Positions 1 to 6,806 of a stretch of DNA of 64,000 nt are shown here, piece by piece (position 1 is the stretch's first letter; each line of letters starts with the position of its first letter). Both the position numbers and the translations under genes were made by a program. Below the pieces are notes generated by a model that saw nothing but the letters and a program-made list of their open reading frames with translations, did no database searches and was not told where the DNA came from. The DNA is from Spirochaetales bacterium (GTDB taxonomy: Bacteria > Spirochaetota > Spirochaetia > Sphaerochaetales > Sphaerochaetaceae), in assembly GCA_018433865.1 (NCBI GenBank), contig JAHDQJ010000004.1:1-64000 (forward strand). The letters run 5' to 3'.

Positions 1-451
1 AACACTAAAGATGGGAACCGGCCCCTCGTCTTGTTCTTCCTGCGGCACTATAGCACATTGAGGTACTCGGTAAACCCTGTTCTATACCCCAGTGACAAAG
101 TCCCTTTCATTACCTCAGGACTTTATCACTTCCCAATGAGGGCCAAACCGGAAGAGAGGTTCCCGATACTTGAAAAAGCATCCAAGGTATTGCACACTGT
201 ACTGGCATTCAGTTGCAAAATGAGGGGGGGGTACACCATCTGCCAAGAAGAGCACCTCCCTTCATCTTTTCCTCCTGATGAAAGGCTATTCTCATTTTAA
301 GCGTACAATGCGAATCCTGTCACTATAATTTATTTCGCCAGAAACAGCTAAGATTCTATTAGTTTAACTTACTAAGCAACATCTGCGAGGGCAAGACCCT
401 CAGCAGGGCCGAGGACTGGCTGAACGATCGTGGTTTCAATGGTGGGGCCCT
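1..451. other. Left-end region with no confident intact gene
   Basis: No intact gene is supported here. An 89-codon open frame at 31-300 has no recognisable family, no Shine-Dalgarno and an odd composition, so I do not call it. In a frame open from about 363 to 480, the residues read CEGKTLSRAEDWL and then SQRISELLA. This resembles a piece of an IS1634-like DDE transposase, but I recall that family only loosely. That frame runs straight into the ISL3-type remnant that follows, in a different phase, as expected of layered insertion-sequence debris. Confidence 0.35.
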
Positions 452-826
452 GTGTTCGCAGAGGATCAGCGAGCTGCTTGCATGGTGTATGTCTTGGCCG
501 AGATGCTCAAGCTTTCTTTTGCTTGCACCCAACCGCAAGAGTTCGAACGAAGCCTGGACTTATGGCTCAGAACTGCCCACCATGCGCGTATCCCCGAGCT
601 GGATGGATTTTGCAAGATGATCCGCAGCCATTTCCAAGGAGTGGTCAACCATGCTCGCTATCCCATCTCGAATGGACCGTTGCAAGGAACCAACAACTTG
701 ATCAAAACGATCAGGAGACAGGCGTTCGGCTATCGTGACCAACACTACTTCCTCTTGAAAATCTGGGAGGCGACCAGAAAACACCCAAAGAACAGGTCCT
801 TCCTGTCACACAGCTTTCGGGCATGA
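452..826 (+). pseudogene. ISL3-family transposase, C-terminal remnant
   Basis: About 124 codons match the C-terminal end of ISL3-family transposases (DDE recombinases of insertion sequences). The telling segment is the pattern ISNGPLQGTNNLIK followed by IRRQAFGYRD, which corresponds to the family's region around the last catalytic acidic residue. Full-length ISL3 transposases are around 400 residues, so roughly three quarters is missing. The open frame continues upstream without a convincing start, and the GTG at 452 is only the first possible initiator. I infer a dead fragment lying just downstream of the initiator tRNA gene, which is read on the other strand. Confidence 0.72.
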
Positions 827-967
827 ACCTAAAAAAACACAAAACCGGCGCATTTCGCTCTCCTCTCAGAGGGGTCATCTGTAACCCCATCTGAAAGTCA
901 GATTGATAAAACGCCGGTCTTTCCGGTGATGAATCTGTAAACCGCTATATAATAACGATTTGCTGTA

Positions 968-1040
968 TAGCAGGGACAGGACTCGAACCTGCGACCTCCG
1001 GGTTATGAGCCCGACGAGCTGCCAACTGCTCTACCCTGCG
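968..1040 (-). tRNA. Initiator tRNA-fMet (CAT)
   Basis: A full cloverleaf can be drawn on the minus strand: 7-bp acceptor, D arm with GAGC/GCTC, anticodon loop CTCATAA (anticodon CAT), T arm GCAGG-TTCGAGT-CCTGT and discriminator A; 73 nt in all. The anticodon stem carries three consecutive G:C pairs next to the loop, and the first acceptor pair is mismatched (C1 against U72). Both are hallmarks of initiator rather than elongator tRNA-Met. CCA is not encoded. Confidence 0.95.
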
Positions 1041-1053
1041 TCGACAAGAGCAT

Positions 1054-1082
1054 ACTATATCGAGGTATGAGGAAAGAGTCAA
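1054..1082 (-). promoter_or_regulatory. Promoter of the initiator tRNA
   Basis: On the minus strand TTGACT, a 17-nt spacer and TATAGT end about 13 nt before the mature 5' end of the tRNA. This is a near-consensus sigma-70 promoter at the right distance for a tRNA gene. Confidence 0.8.
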
Positions 1083-1117
1083 CAGCTTGGGGAAAGGAAT
1101 CGTCACCTCTTTCTGGA

Positions 1118-1233
1118 TGGGACAAAAAGATACACTATTTATCTGACAGATATGTTGGGCGAGCGGTGATGGGACAGGTTTATTCAAAAATTCTTATATC
1201 ACGGTCCATGTGGGACAAAATGACACTATTTAT
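1118..1233. repeat. Two direct repeats resembling insertion-sequence end sites
   Basis: The motif TGGGACAAAA followed by GA and ACACTATTTAT occurs at 1118-1142 and again at 1211-1233, with a one-to-two-base difference. A third partial TGGGACA lies at about 1170. Repeated transposase-binding motifs of this size are typical of the multi-repeat ends of some insertion-sequence families such as IS21. No transposase gene is left beside them. Origin from an insertion-sequence end is inference. Confidence 0.5.
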
Positions 1234-1241
1234 AGTAAAAC

Positions 1242-1257
1242 CATTGAAATTTCAATG
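1242..1257. promoter_or_regulatory. 16-bp perfect palindrome, candidate activator site for hsp20
   Basis: CATTGAAATTTCAATG is a perfect palindrome centred about 155 nt upstream of the predicted start of transcription of the following small heat-shock gene. Enhancer-binding activators of sigma-54 usually bind palindromes 100-200 nt upstream, so position and symmetry fit. The activator is unknown. Confidence 0.45.
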
Positions 1258-1377
1258 AAATTTAAGGATTTCCTTTGCGATACGTTCTCTGTGCGAAGAT
1301 TGTCGTTTCCTATGGAATAGTAAACAAAACATTATAATGAAAAGAAATAAAAATTTTTTGCAAAATCACAAGAAAAG

Positions 1378-1396
1378 TTGGCACGCTTGTTGCTTA
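1378..1396 (+). promoter_or_regulatory. Sigma-54 (-24/-12) promoter of hsp20
   Basis: TTGGCACG, four bases, then TTGCTTA. The invariant GG at 1380-1381 and GC at 1392-1393 are separated by exactly 10 nt, as in the sigma-54 consensus TGGCAC-N5-TTGC. Transcription would start near 1405, giving a leader of about 55 nt. Confidence 0.82.
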
Positions 1397-1440
1397 TAGA
1401 TAGATGACCGGCAAGGGGCCGGCAGGAAACAGAACAATAA

Positions 1441-1458
1441 AATTACGGAGGTGTAATT
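1441..1458 (+). promoter_or_regulatory. Hairpin presenting the hsp20 Shine-Dalgarno in its loop
   Basis: AATTAC (1441-1446) and GTAATT (1453-1458) are perfectly complementary and enclose GGAGGT as a six-base loop, directly abutting the ATG at 1459. The stem is AU-rich and would melt easily. A ribosome-binding site held in such a small loop could give temperature- or structure-dependent translation; this is inference from the sequence. Confidence 0.45.
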
Positions 1459-1902
1459 ATGAAATACGTCGTTACCAGAAATTCCAACCCGGTGAGTGTC
1501 GCCCGTGACTTCGACAGCTTGTTCAATAGCTTGTGGAACAACTGGGGCATTCCTTCCACCAAGACTCCTTCGGTAGACATCTGGGAGAATGAGAAGGCTT
1601 ACATGCTGGAGGCAGAGCTTCCCGGATACTCCGAGAAGGATGTGGATGTCCACATCGACAAGCACGTGTTGAAGATCAGCAGCCTCTGTGAGGCGGAGAA
1701 AGAGGTCAAGGGAACGAAGGACGAACCCAACTACCTGATCCGCGAGCGTTCATGCAGGGGCTTTGAGCGCAGCTTCACCCTTCCTGAGGGGATCGATGAG
1801 GACAACATCGAAGGCGAGTTCAAGAACGGAGTTCTGACCATCACCATGCCGAAGGTTCCCGCGAAACAGCCCAAGAAGATCGATGTGAAGATCAAGAAAT
1901 AA
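1459..1902 (+). CDS. Small heat-shock protein, Hsp20/alpha-crystallin family
   Basis: This 147-residue ATP-independent holdase chaperone would bind unfolding proteins in the cytoplasm. The alpha-crystallin domain spans about residues 37-130 and contains the family signature NGVLTITMP near its end; a short basic tail with an I-D-V element follows, matching the oligomer-locking I-x-I/V motif. Length is normal for bacterial Hsp20. Start: ATG preceded by GGAGGT six nt upstream. It is apparently monocistronic, with a sigma-54 promoter before it and a strong hairpin after it. No CIRCE element or sigma-32-like promoter was seen, so control by sigma-54 is the best reading. Confidence 0.95.
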   Translation: MKYVVTRNSNPVSVARDFDSLFNSLWNNWGIPSTKTPSVDIWENEKAYMLEAELPGYSEKDVDVHIDKHVLKISSLCEAEKEVKGTKDEPNYLIRERSCRGFERSFTLPEGIDEDNIEGEFKNGVLTITMPKVPAKQPKKIDVKIKK

Positions 1903-1924
1903 AGAATCGGGTACATCCACCCTG

Positions 1925-1951
1925 CGAGAGCCGCCAGTTTGGCGGCTCTCG
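1925..1951 (+). terminator. Hairpin terminator after hsp20
   Basis: A perfect 12-bp stem (CGAGAGCCGCCA with TGGCGGCTCTCG) and a 3-nt loop lie 23 nt after the stop codon. There is no U-tract, so it may act as a stabiliser or Rho-assisted terminator. Confidence 0.6.
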
Positions 1952-1992
1952 TGCGTCCGGGAGAAACTTCGCTGGTCTGCATGTACAACCTT

Positions 1993-2001
1993 TGCTATAT
2001 T
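1993..2001 (+). promoter_or_regulatory. Extended -10 promoter of the encapsulin operon
   Basis: TGC followed by TATATT forms an extended -10 element 33 nt upstream of the cargo gene. No good -35 hexamer is visible at 16-18 nt, consistent with an extended -10 promoter. Transcription would start about 2008. Confidence 0.5.
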
Positions 2002-2034
2002 TGAAGTGGAAACACATGAGCCGGAGGAGGAAAC

Positions 2035-2376
2035 ATGGCCTATTCAGAACCGTATGATGCATTGGACGAAAAGACACGTGAGATATCACGTGCCATCACC
2101 AGTCTCCGTGAGGAGCTCGAGGCTATCGATTGGTACAACCAAAGGGTAGCGACCTCGAAAGATGCCTCCTTGAAAGAGGTCATGGCACACAACCGCGATG
2201 AGGAGATCGAACACGCTTGCATGACCATCGAGTGGCTGCGCCGAAACATGGAGAAGTGGGATGACGAGTTGCGGGACTACCTGTTCACCAACGGGTCGTT
2301 GATCGCGGTAGAGGAGGGAGCGGCCTCCACGGAAGATTCCGGGTCCGCGCTTTCCATCGGCACCATGAAAGAGTGA
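2035..2376 (+). CDS. Encapsulated ferritin (EncFtn), encapsulin cargo
   Basis: This 113-residue two-helix ferritin-like protein forms a ferroxidase site only when it dimerises, and feeds iron into an encapsulin shell. Visible signatures are EELEAIDWYNQR (26-37) and AHNRDEEIEHA (51-61). By comparison with Rhodospirillum EncFtn, the metal ligands should be Glu27, Glu57 and His60. The tail ends in LSIGTMK, matching the LxIGSLK-type targeting peptide that docks cargo inside family-1 shells. Start: ATG with GGAGGAGG upstream. The shell gene follows after 17 nt, so both are one operon. It probably protects against free iron and peroxide. Confidence 0.93.
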   Translation: MAYSEPYDALDEKTREISRAITSLREELEAIDWYNQRVATSKDASLKEVMAHNRDEEIEHACMTIEWLRRNMEKWDDELRDYLFTNGSLIAVEEGAASTEDSGSALSIGTMKE

Positions 2377-2393
2377 GAGAAGGAGAATTGCAC

Positions 2394-3185
2394 ATGGATA
2401 TGTTGAAAAAGGAATTGGCACCGTTGTCCACCCGTGTCTGGAAGGAGATCGAAGCGAGAGCAGAAGAGATCCTTCGCTCACGCCTCAGTGCCCGCAAGGT
2501 CGTACGGGTGGTCGGTCCGCTCGGGTGGAACCATACCGCGGTGGCCGAAGGTCGCCTCGATCTCGTGGATGACAGTGGCGATGTGAAAGTGGGCGTCTAC
2601 CGTGTGGCACCGCTTTCGGAAGCACGGGTCCGCTTCTCCCTCAACAGGTGGGAGATGGACAACCTCAACCGTGGGGCGAAGGACATTGACCTTGATGCCT
2701 TGGATGCGGCGGCCGAGAAGATCGCCGATTTCGAAGAGCACGCCATTTACCATGGATTCAAAGCGGGTGGTATCGTGGGCCTGGCGGAAGCCGCGGCGCA
2801 TAAGGCGGTCAAGTTCGGCACCGACGGCAGCACCATCATGGAGTCGGTCACCGTGGCGCTCGTTACCCTTCGGGCCAGCCACGCCCAAGGGCCCTGCACT
2901 TTGGTCGTGGGAACCAAGGCTTGGATGGCCCTGCAGAAGGAAATCCAGGGGATTCCGCTCACCGAAAGGATCGAGCGGCTCATCGGAGGCAAGGTCATCC
3001 ACAGCCTCGCCATAGACGGAGCCTATCTGTTGCCCTATGATGACGAGAACCTTGAACTGACCATCGGACAAGACTTCGCCATAGGATACGAGTCGCACGA
3101 CACGAAGGAGGTGACGCTCTTCTTGACCGAGTCTTTCACCTTCCGCGTCCTTGATCCCAACCTGATCGTTCCCTTCACCGTCTGA
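2394..3185 (+). CDS. Family 1 encapsulin shell protein
   Basis: A 263-residue HK97-fold shell protein (family 1, linocin/CFP29-like) that self-assembles into an icosahedral protein nanocompartment. Supporting features are the N-terminal helix with LAPLSTRVWKEIE, the P-domain stretch EDIDLDALD-like (here KDIDLDALDAAAEKIADFEE), and the C-terminal segment LFLTESFTFRV. Length is typical (about 265). I chose the ATG at 2394 because AGAAGGAG lies about ten nt upstream; an in-frame GTG at 2373 overlaps the cargo gene and lacks support. It pairs with the upstream ferritin cargo as an iron-storage compartment. Confidence 0.93.
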   Translation: MDMLKKELAPLSTRVWKEIEARAEEILRSRLSARKVVRVVGPLGWNHTAVAEGRLDLVDDSGDVKVGVYRVAPLSEARVRFSLNRWEMDNLNRGAKDIDLDALDAAAEKIADFEEHAIYHGFKAGGIVGLAEAAAHKAVKFGTDGSTIMESVTVALVTLRASHAQGPCTLVVGTKAWMALQKEIQGIPLTERIERLIGGKVIHSLAIDGAYLLPYDDENLELTIGQDFAIGYESHDTKEVTLFLTESFTFRVLDPNLIVPFTV

Positions 3186-3193
3186 GATTGACT

Positions 3194-3230
3194 CGGGCAC
3201 CCAGCAGACATTCTTCCGGGTGCCCGCTTT
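3194..3230 (+). terminator. Terminator of the encapsulin operon
   Basis: A 9-bp perfect stem (CGGGCACCC with GGGTGCCCG), a 15-nt loop and then CTTTCCT just after the encapsulin stop codon. Confidence 0.65.
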
Positions 3231-3239
3231 CCTCCGGGC

Positions 3240-3269
3240 TTGCCTCTTGTACCGTCAAGGTGATAGATT
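3240..3269 (+). promoter_or_regulatory. Promoter placing transcription start at the MATE start codon
   Basis: TTGCCT, an 18-nt spacer, then TAGATT preceded by TG (extended -10). The -10 ends 7 nt before the ATG at 3277, which predicts a leaderless mRNA. Confidence 0.6.
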
Positions 3270-3276
3270 GACTGGC

Positions 3277-4665
3277 ATGCAAGTCATTCCCCAGAACAAA
3301 ATGGCCGTCAAGCCCGTCGGATCGCTGTTGGTGGGCATGGGTCTTCCCATCATGCTCTCCATGATGGTACAGGCCATGTACAATATCGTGGACTCCATAT
3401 TCATCGCACGATTGAGCGAGGAAGCCCTCACCGCAGTCTCCCTCGCATTCCCCATACAGATGCTGATGATCTCCATGGGAGTCGGAACCGCGATCGGCAT
3501 GAACTCACTGCTTTCCCGGCGGTTGGGGGCACGCAACGCCGAAGAAGCTTCCGCGGTCGCGATGCATGGTCTGTTCCTCGCAATCGTCATCTGGCTCCTA
3601 TTCGCACTTTTCGGTGCGCTGCTCACTCCGGTGTTCTTCCAGTGGTTCACCTCGGACCGATCCATCATCTCCATGGGACAGTCTTACCTGATCATCTGTA
3701 CCACGCTGTCCCTTGGCATCTTCGGCCAGGTGGTCTGTGAGCGGATCATGCAAGGAACCGGTGATACCATCCATCCGATGATCACCCAAGGGATGGGAGC
3801 GATCATCAACATCATATTGGACCCGATCCTCATCTTCGGACTGTTCGGCATGCCCCGTCTGGGAGTCACGGGAGCGGCCATCGCGACGGTGGTGGGGCAG
3901 TGGGCTGCGATGGGTCTCGCTTTTTTCTTCATGCTCCGCAAGACACATGAGCTTACGTTCCGGTTCAGGGGTTTCAGACCGGAGAAGCGGTTGATCATCG
4001 ACATCTATCGTGTGGGATTCCCCTCGATCATCATGCAATCGATCGGATCAGTCATGACCGTAGGCATGAACACCATCCTCATCTCATTCAGCGCCACCGC
4101 GGTCGCGGTCTTCGGCATCTATTTCAAGCTGCAGAGTTTCATCTTCATGCCGGTCTTCGGGCTGGTCACCGCCATGATTTCCATCGTCGCGTTCAACTAT
4201 GGCGCACGCAACCGTCACCGGGTCACCGCGGTGATCCGCATCGGCGCACTCATTGCCAGCACCATCATGATCGTCGGCATGACGATCTTCCAGGTAGCGC
4301 CGCGAATGCTGCTCGAGCTGTTCGACGCGTCGCCTGACATGCTTGCGATCGGCATGAAAGCACTGCGACGCATCAGCCTCCACTTTCCCCTCGCAGCGAT
4401 CGCCATCACCCTCAGCTCATCCTTCCAGGCAATGGGCAAGGGCATGTACAGCCTCATGATGTCGCTCGTCAGGCAGTTGGTGTTCCTCCTGCCTGCCTCC
4501 TATCTGCTTTCGCAGGTATGGGGATTGGATACGCTCTGGTATGCATTCCTCCTCTCGGAGGTTGCATCGATCACGATGAGCCTCTTCATGTTCCGGCATA
4601 TCTATCACACCAAGATCAAGCATCTCGGGGCGGACCAGGAATCTCAGATGCTCAGTCGAGGATGA
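3277..4665 (+). CDS. MATE family multidrug/cation antiporter
   Basis: A 462-residue integral membrane protein with about 12 hydrophobic segments in two similar halves, as in MATE exporters that expel organic cations and drugs in exchange for Na+ or H+. It carries MATE-like features: VGMGLPIMLSMMVQAMYNIVDS at the start of helix 1, and FCERIMQGTG-like (VCERIMQGTGD) after helix 5. The start is set at the ATG at 3277 because a promoter -10 ends 7 nt before it. An in-frame TTG at 3268 is an alternative with a weak AAGGTG. The 3' end overlaps the convergent cupin gene by 14 nt. The substrate cannot be told from sequence. Confidence 0.9.
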   Translation: MQVIPQNKMAVKPVGSLLVGMGLPIMLSMMVQAMYNIVDSIFIARLSEEALTAVSLAFPIQMLMISMGVGTAIGMNSLLSRRLGARNAEEASAVAMHGLFLAIVIWLLFALFGALLTPVFFQWFTSDRSIISMGQSYLIICTTLSLGIFGQVVCERIMQGTGDTIHPMITQGMGAIINIILDPILIFGLFGMPRLGVTGAAIATVVGQWAAMGLAFFFMLRKTHELTFRFRGFRPEKRLIIDIYRVGFPSIIMQSIGSVMTVGMNTILISFSATAVAVFGIYFKLQSFIFMPVFGLVTAMISIVAFNYGARNRHRVTAVIRIGALIASTIMIVGMTIFQVAPRMLLELFDASPDMLAIGMKALRRISLHFPLAAIAITLSSSFQAMGKGMYSLMMSLVRQLVFLLPASYLLSQVWGLDTLWYAFLLSEVASITMSLFMFRHIYHTKIKHLGADQESQMLSRG

Positions 4666-4993
4666 TCAGCGCAAGGAATACCAGCGGTTCGTCCTGCTCA
4701 TTGCGGATGGCGTGGCTCGCACCGTTTCCCGTGATCACCAGGTCTCCCGATCGCACCACCTTCTCTCCGTCCGACTCGGTGACGATGCCCTCTCCGCTGA
4801 GGATCCAGTAGTACTCGGTCTCACCTTCGTGCACATGTTCCCCGATCGATACTCCCTTCTTCAGGGTGAATTGGGTGAATACCCTGCAATGTCGCATCTC
4901 TTCCTGCATCTGCAGGTCGAGCGTCTGGCACTCGCCGTTGCCGCCGCGGATCTGTCGTTCACGATAGAGCATCTCGTGCGGATGTTTGATCAT
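4652..4993 (-). CDS. Cupin-domain protein
   Basis: A 113-residue single-cupin protein. Cupin motif 1 is visible as GEHVHEGETEYYWILSGEG and motif 2 as GDLVITGNGASHAIRN; the histidines and the glutamate would bind a divalent metal. Such stand-alone cupins are isomerases, dioxygenases or sugar-binding proteins, and sequence alone does not say which. Start: ATG with AAGGAGTG upstream. It is followed upstream on the same strand by the unknown gene that ends at 5014 (20-nt gap), so the two are probably co-transcribed. Confidence 0.85.
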   Translation of the reverse strand: MIKHPHEMLYRERQIRGGNGECQTLDLQMQEEMRHCRVFTQFTLKKGVSIGEHVHEGETEYYWILSGEGIVTESDGEKVVRSGDLVITGNGASHAIRNEQDEPLVFLALIILD

Positions 4994-5013
4994 GGTGTCT
5001 CACTCCTTGTTCC

Positions 5014-5784
5014 TCAGTGGAAATTCGCCGAACGTCCCCACTCATAGTGGTACTTGCGGATCGCTTCCTTGTCCGGCATAGGATAGCATATGATGCCATC
5101 CTTGTGTCGGGCAAAGAAGATCCCCTGTCCGATGCTCTGGTAGCTGAAACGGTTCGAGCACGAACGGTCTATGGTCTTCGAACGTTTTCCCGGGTGGCGC
5201 TTGATCTCCTCGAAACAGCTCTGCATGTGTTCCTGGCCACCGTGGTCATACAGTCCGCCGACGTTTCCCGTATGCTCCATGTTCCCGAGATCGATGATCT
5301 TCACATCGGCAAAGACGATCGCAGGGACCGAGATGTGGTTGGTGGGATCGAGCAGATAGCGCGAGAAGGGCTCGGGAGGCAAGCTGCTGGCGACCAGGGG
5401 AGTGACCGGACACAACTCCTTGTACAGTGCATAGCCCTTCCAGTAGAGGGGAGGCGAGACCGGTTCCTTGGCAATCTCCAGGCACCTGCCATCCATGGTC
5501 ACCAGATAGAGGTTCCCCAGCACGTCTAGCGGAATGCGCTCCAGTACCCGGTAGACACCGAGGTATACCGAGTGCTTCGGGCTTCCGTCCGGATGGGGTA
5601 CACAGGACCTCCTCGCATACTCCCAATCGAAATCGCTGCCGAACTCCTGCGTCAGCTCGGCGAACACCAGCTGTTCCGCGGCGGTCTTCCTCGATCCGGT
5701 AGCCATGTAGGCTCCGAACTCGTGACTTTCCAACATCGAGGTAATCAATGCCTCTGTTGGACTGACCATCAGATAGATATGCAT
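5014..5784 (-). CDS. Conserved-looking protein of unknown function, 256 residues
   Basis: I do not recognise this family. The protein appears soluble and has no signal peptide. It is rich in histidine, tyrosine and cysteine, with local patterns such as MEHTGNVGGLYDHGG and CSNRFSYQSIGQG. Codon use matches the neighbouring genes, and AAGGAGGTG sits 4 nt upstream of the ATG, so it is a real gene. It is followed after 20 nt by the cupin gene on the same strand, which suggests a shared small-molecule or sugar-related role. The many His, Asp and Glu residues could bind metal, but this is a guess. Confidence 0.7.
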   Translation of the reverse strand: MHIYLMVSPTEALITSMLESHEFGAYMATGSRKTAAEQLVFAELTQEFGSDFDWEYARRSCVPHPDGSPKHSVYLGVYRVLERIPLDVLGNLYLVTMDGRCLEIAKEPVSPPLYWKGYALYKELCPVTPLVASSLPPEPFSRYLLDPTNHISVPAIVFADVKIIDLGNMEHTGNVGGLYDHGGQEHMQSCFEEIKRHPGKRSKTIDRSCSNRFSYQSIGQGIFFARHKDGIICYPMPDKEAIRKYHYEWGRSANFH

Positions 5785-5860
5785 CGGACACCTCCTTCCC
5801 TGTTGCGCACCTGCAGTGTATCATATCCGCAGAAGCCAGAGGCACAGCATTTTTCGGCAA

Positions 5861-5889
5861 TTGCCCAAAACCGCCTCATCTGCTACGGT
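5861..5889 (+). promoter_or_regulatory. Promoter of the nfnA-nfnB-EIIA operon
   Basis: TTGCCC, a 17-nt spacer, then TACGGT with an upstream TGC. It ends 8 nt before an in-frame ATG at 5898, 20 codons ahead of the Shine-Dalgarno-backed start of nfnA, so either start could be used. Confidence 0.5.
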
Positions 5890-5957
5890 ATATCAGCATG
5901 CACGCACGGTTTGCATCCTGGCATCCGTGCACGCCCACACCGGGCTTGGAGGTACGC

Positions 5958-6806
5958 ATGTTCACCATCTTGGAAAAACAGAAACTATCCGCGGAGGTCT
6001 TCCGCATGAAGCTCCTCGCACCGAACATAGCGAGGGAACGCAAAGCGGGCCAATTCGTGATCATCCAACAAGGTGGCGAATACGCCGAACGCATTCCCCT
6101 CACCATCGCCGACGCCGATTCATCGGAAGGTTCCATCACGATCGTGTTCCAGGCAGTCGGTGAGGGTACTCACCGCTTGGCCACCCTCGAACCGGGACAG
6201 GCGATCGAGAATGTGCTCGGACCACTTGGGCAACCGACCCATATCGAGCATTACGGGAAGGTCGTCTGCGTCGGCGGCGGCGTCGGCGTCGCGCCCATGC
6301 ATCCGATCGCGCAGGCGATGAAGCAGGCCGGAAACGAGGTGAAGATCATTATCGGAGCAAGAAACCGGGACCTGGTGATCCTCGAGCACGAGATGTCCCT
6401 GATCGCAAGCGAGTTGATCGTCTGTACCGATGATGGCAGCTACGGCAGGAAAGCCTTGGTGACCGAACCGTTGAAAGAGCTGTGCGAATCGTGGAAGCCC
6501 GATCTTGTCGTGGCAATCGGACCGCCGGTCATGATGAAATTCTGCACCCTCACGACCAAGCCGTTCGGTGTTCCCACGATCGTGTCGCTGAATACCATCA
6601 TGATCGACGGAACCGGCATGTGCGGCGGATGCAGGGTCAGCATCAACGGCCGGACCAAGTTCGTATGTGTCGACGGTCCTGAGTTCGATGCCTTCGCAGT
6701 CGATTGGGACAATCTGCTCATGCGGTTGGGAACCTACCGGCCACAGGAACAGGTCGCGCACCATCGCTGTCACATTGGACTGGAGATAAAGGAGGGGGAG
6801 GCATGA
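5958..6806 (+). CDS. nfnA: NfnA-type NADH-dependent ferredoxin:NADP+ oxidoreductase, small subunit
   Basis: A 282-residue FAD/NAD-binding subunit of the sulfide dehydrogenase/NfnA family. Together with NfnB it would catalyse flavin-based electron bifurcation between NADPH, NAD+ and ferredoxin in the cytoplasm. Visible features: N-terminal FAD-binding barrel, the Rossmann loop VVCVGGGVGVAPMHP, and a C-terminal [2Fe-2S] ligand cluster beginning MCGGCRVS with a further cysteine in KFVCVDGPEFDA. Start: ATG with GGAGG 5 nt upstream; a longer form from ATG 5898 would be leaderless. It overlaps nfnB by 4 nt, implying translational coupling. Confidence 0.88.
   Translation: MFTILEKQKLSAEVFRMKLLAPNIARERKAGQFVIIQQGGEYAERIPLTIADADSSEGSITIVFQAVGEGTHRLATLEPGQAIENVLGPLGQPTHIEHYGKVVCVGGGVGVAPMHPIAQAMKQAGNEVKIIIGARNRDLVILEHEMSLIASELIVCTDDGSYGRKALVTEPLKELCESWKPDLVVAIGPPVMMKFCTLTTKPFGVPTIVSLNTIMIDGTGMCGGCRVSINGRTKFVCVDGPEFDAFAVDWDNLLMRLGTYRPQEQVAHHRCHIGLEIKEGEA

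Noticed and set aside
31-300. 89-codon frame at the left edge
   Set aside because: No start signal, no recognisable family and atypical composition in a zone of insertion-sequence debris.
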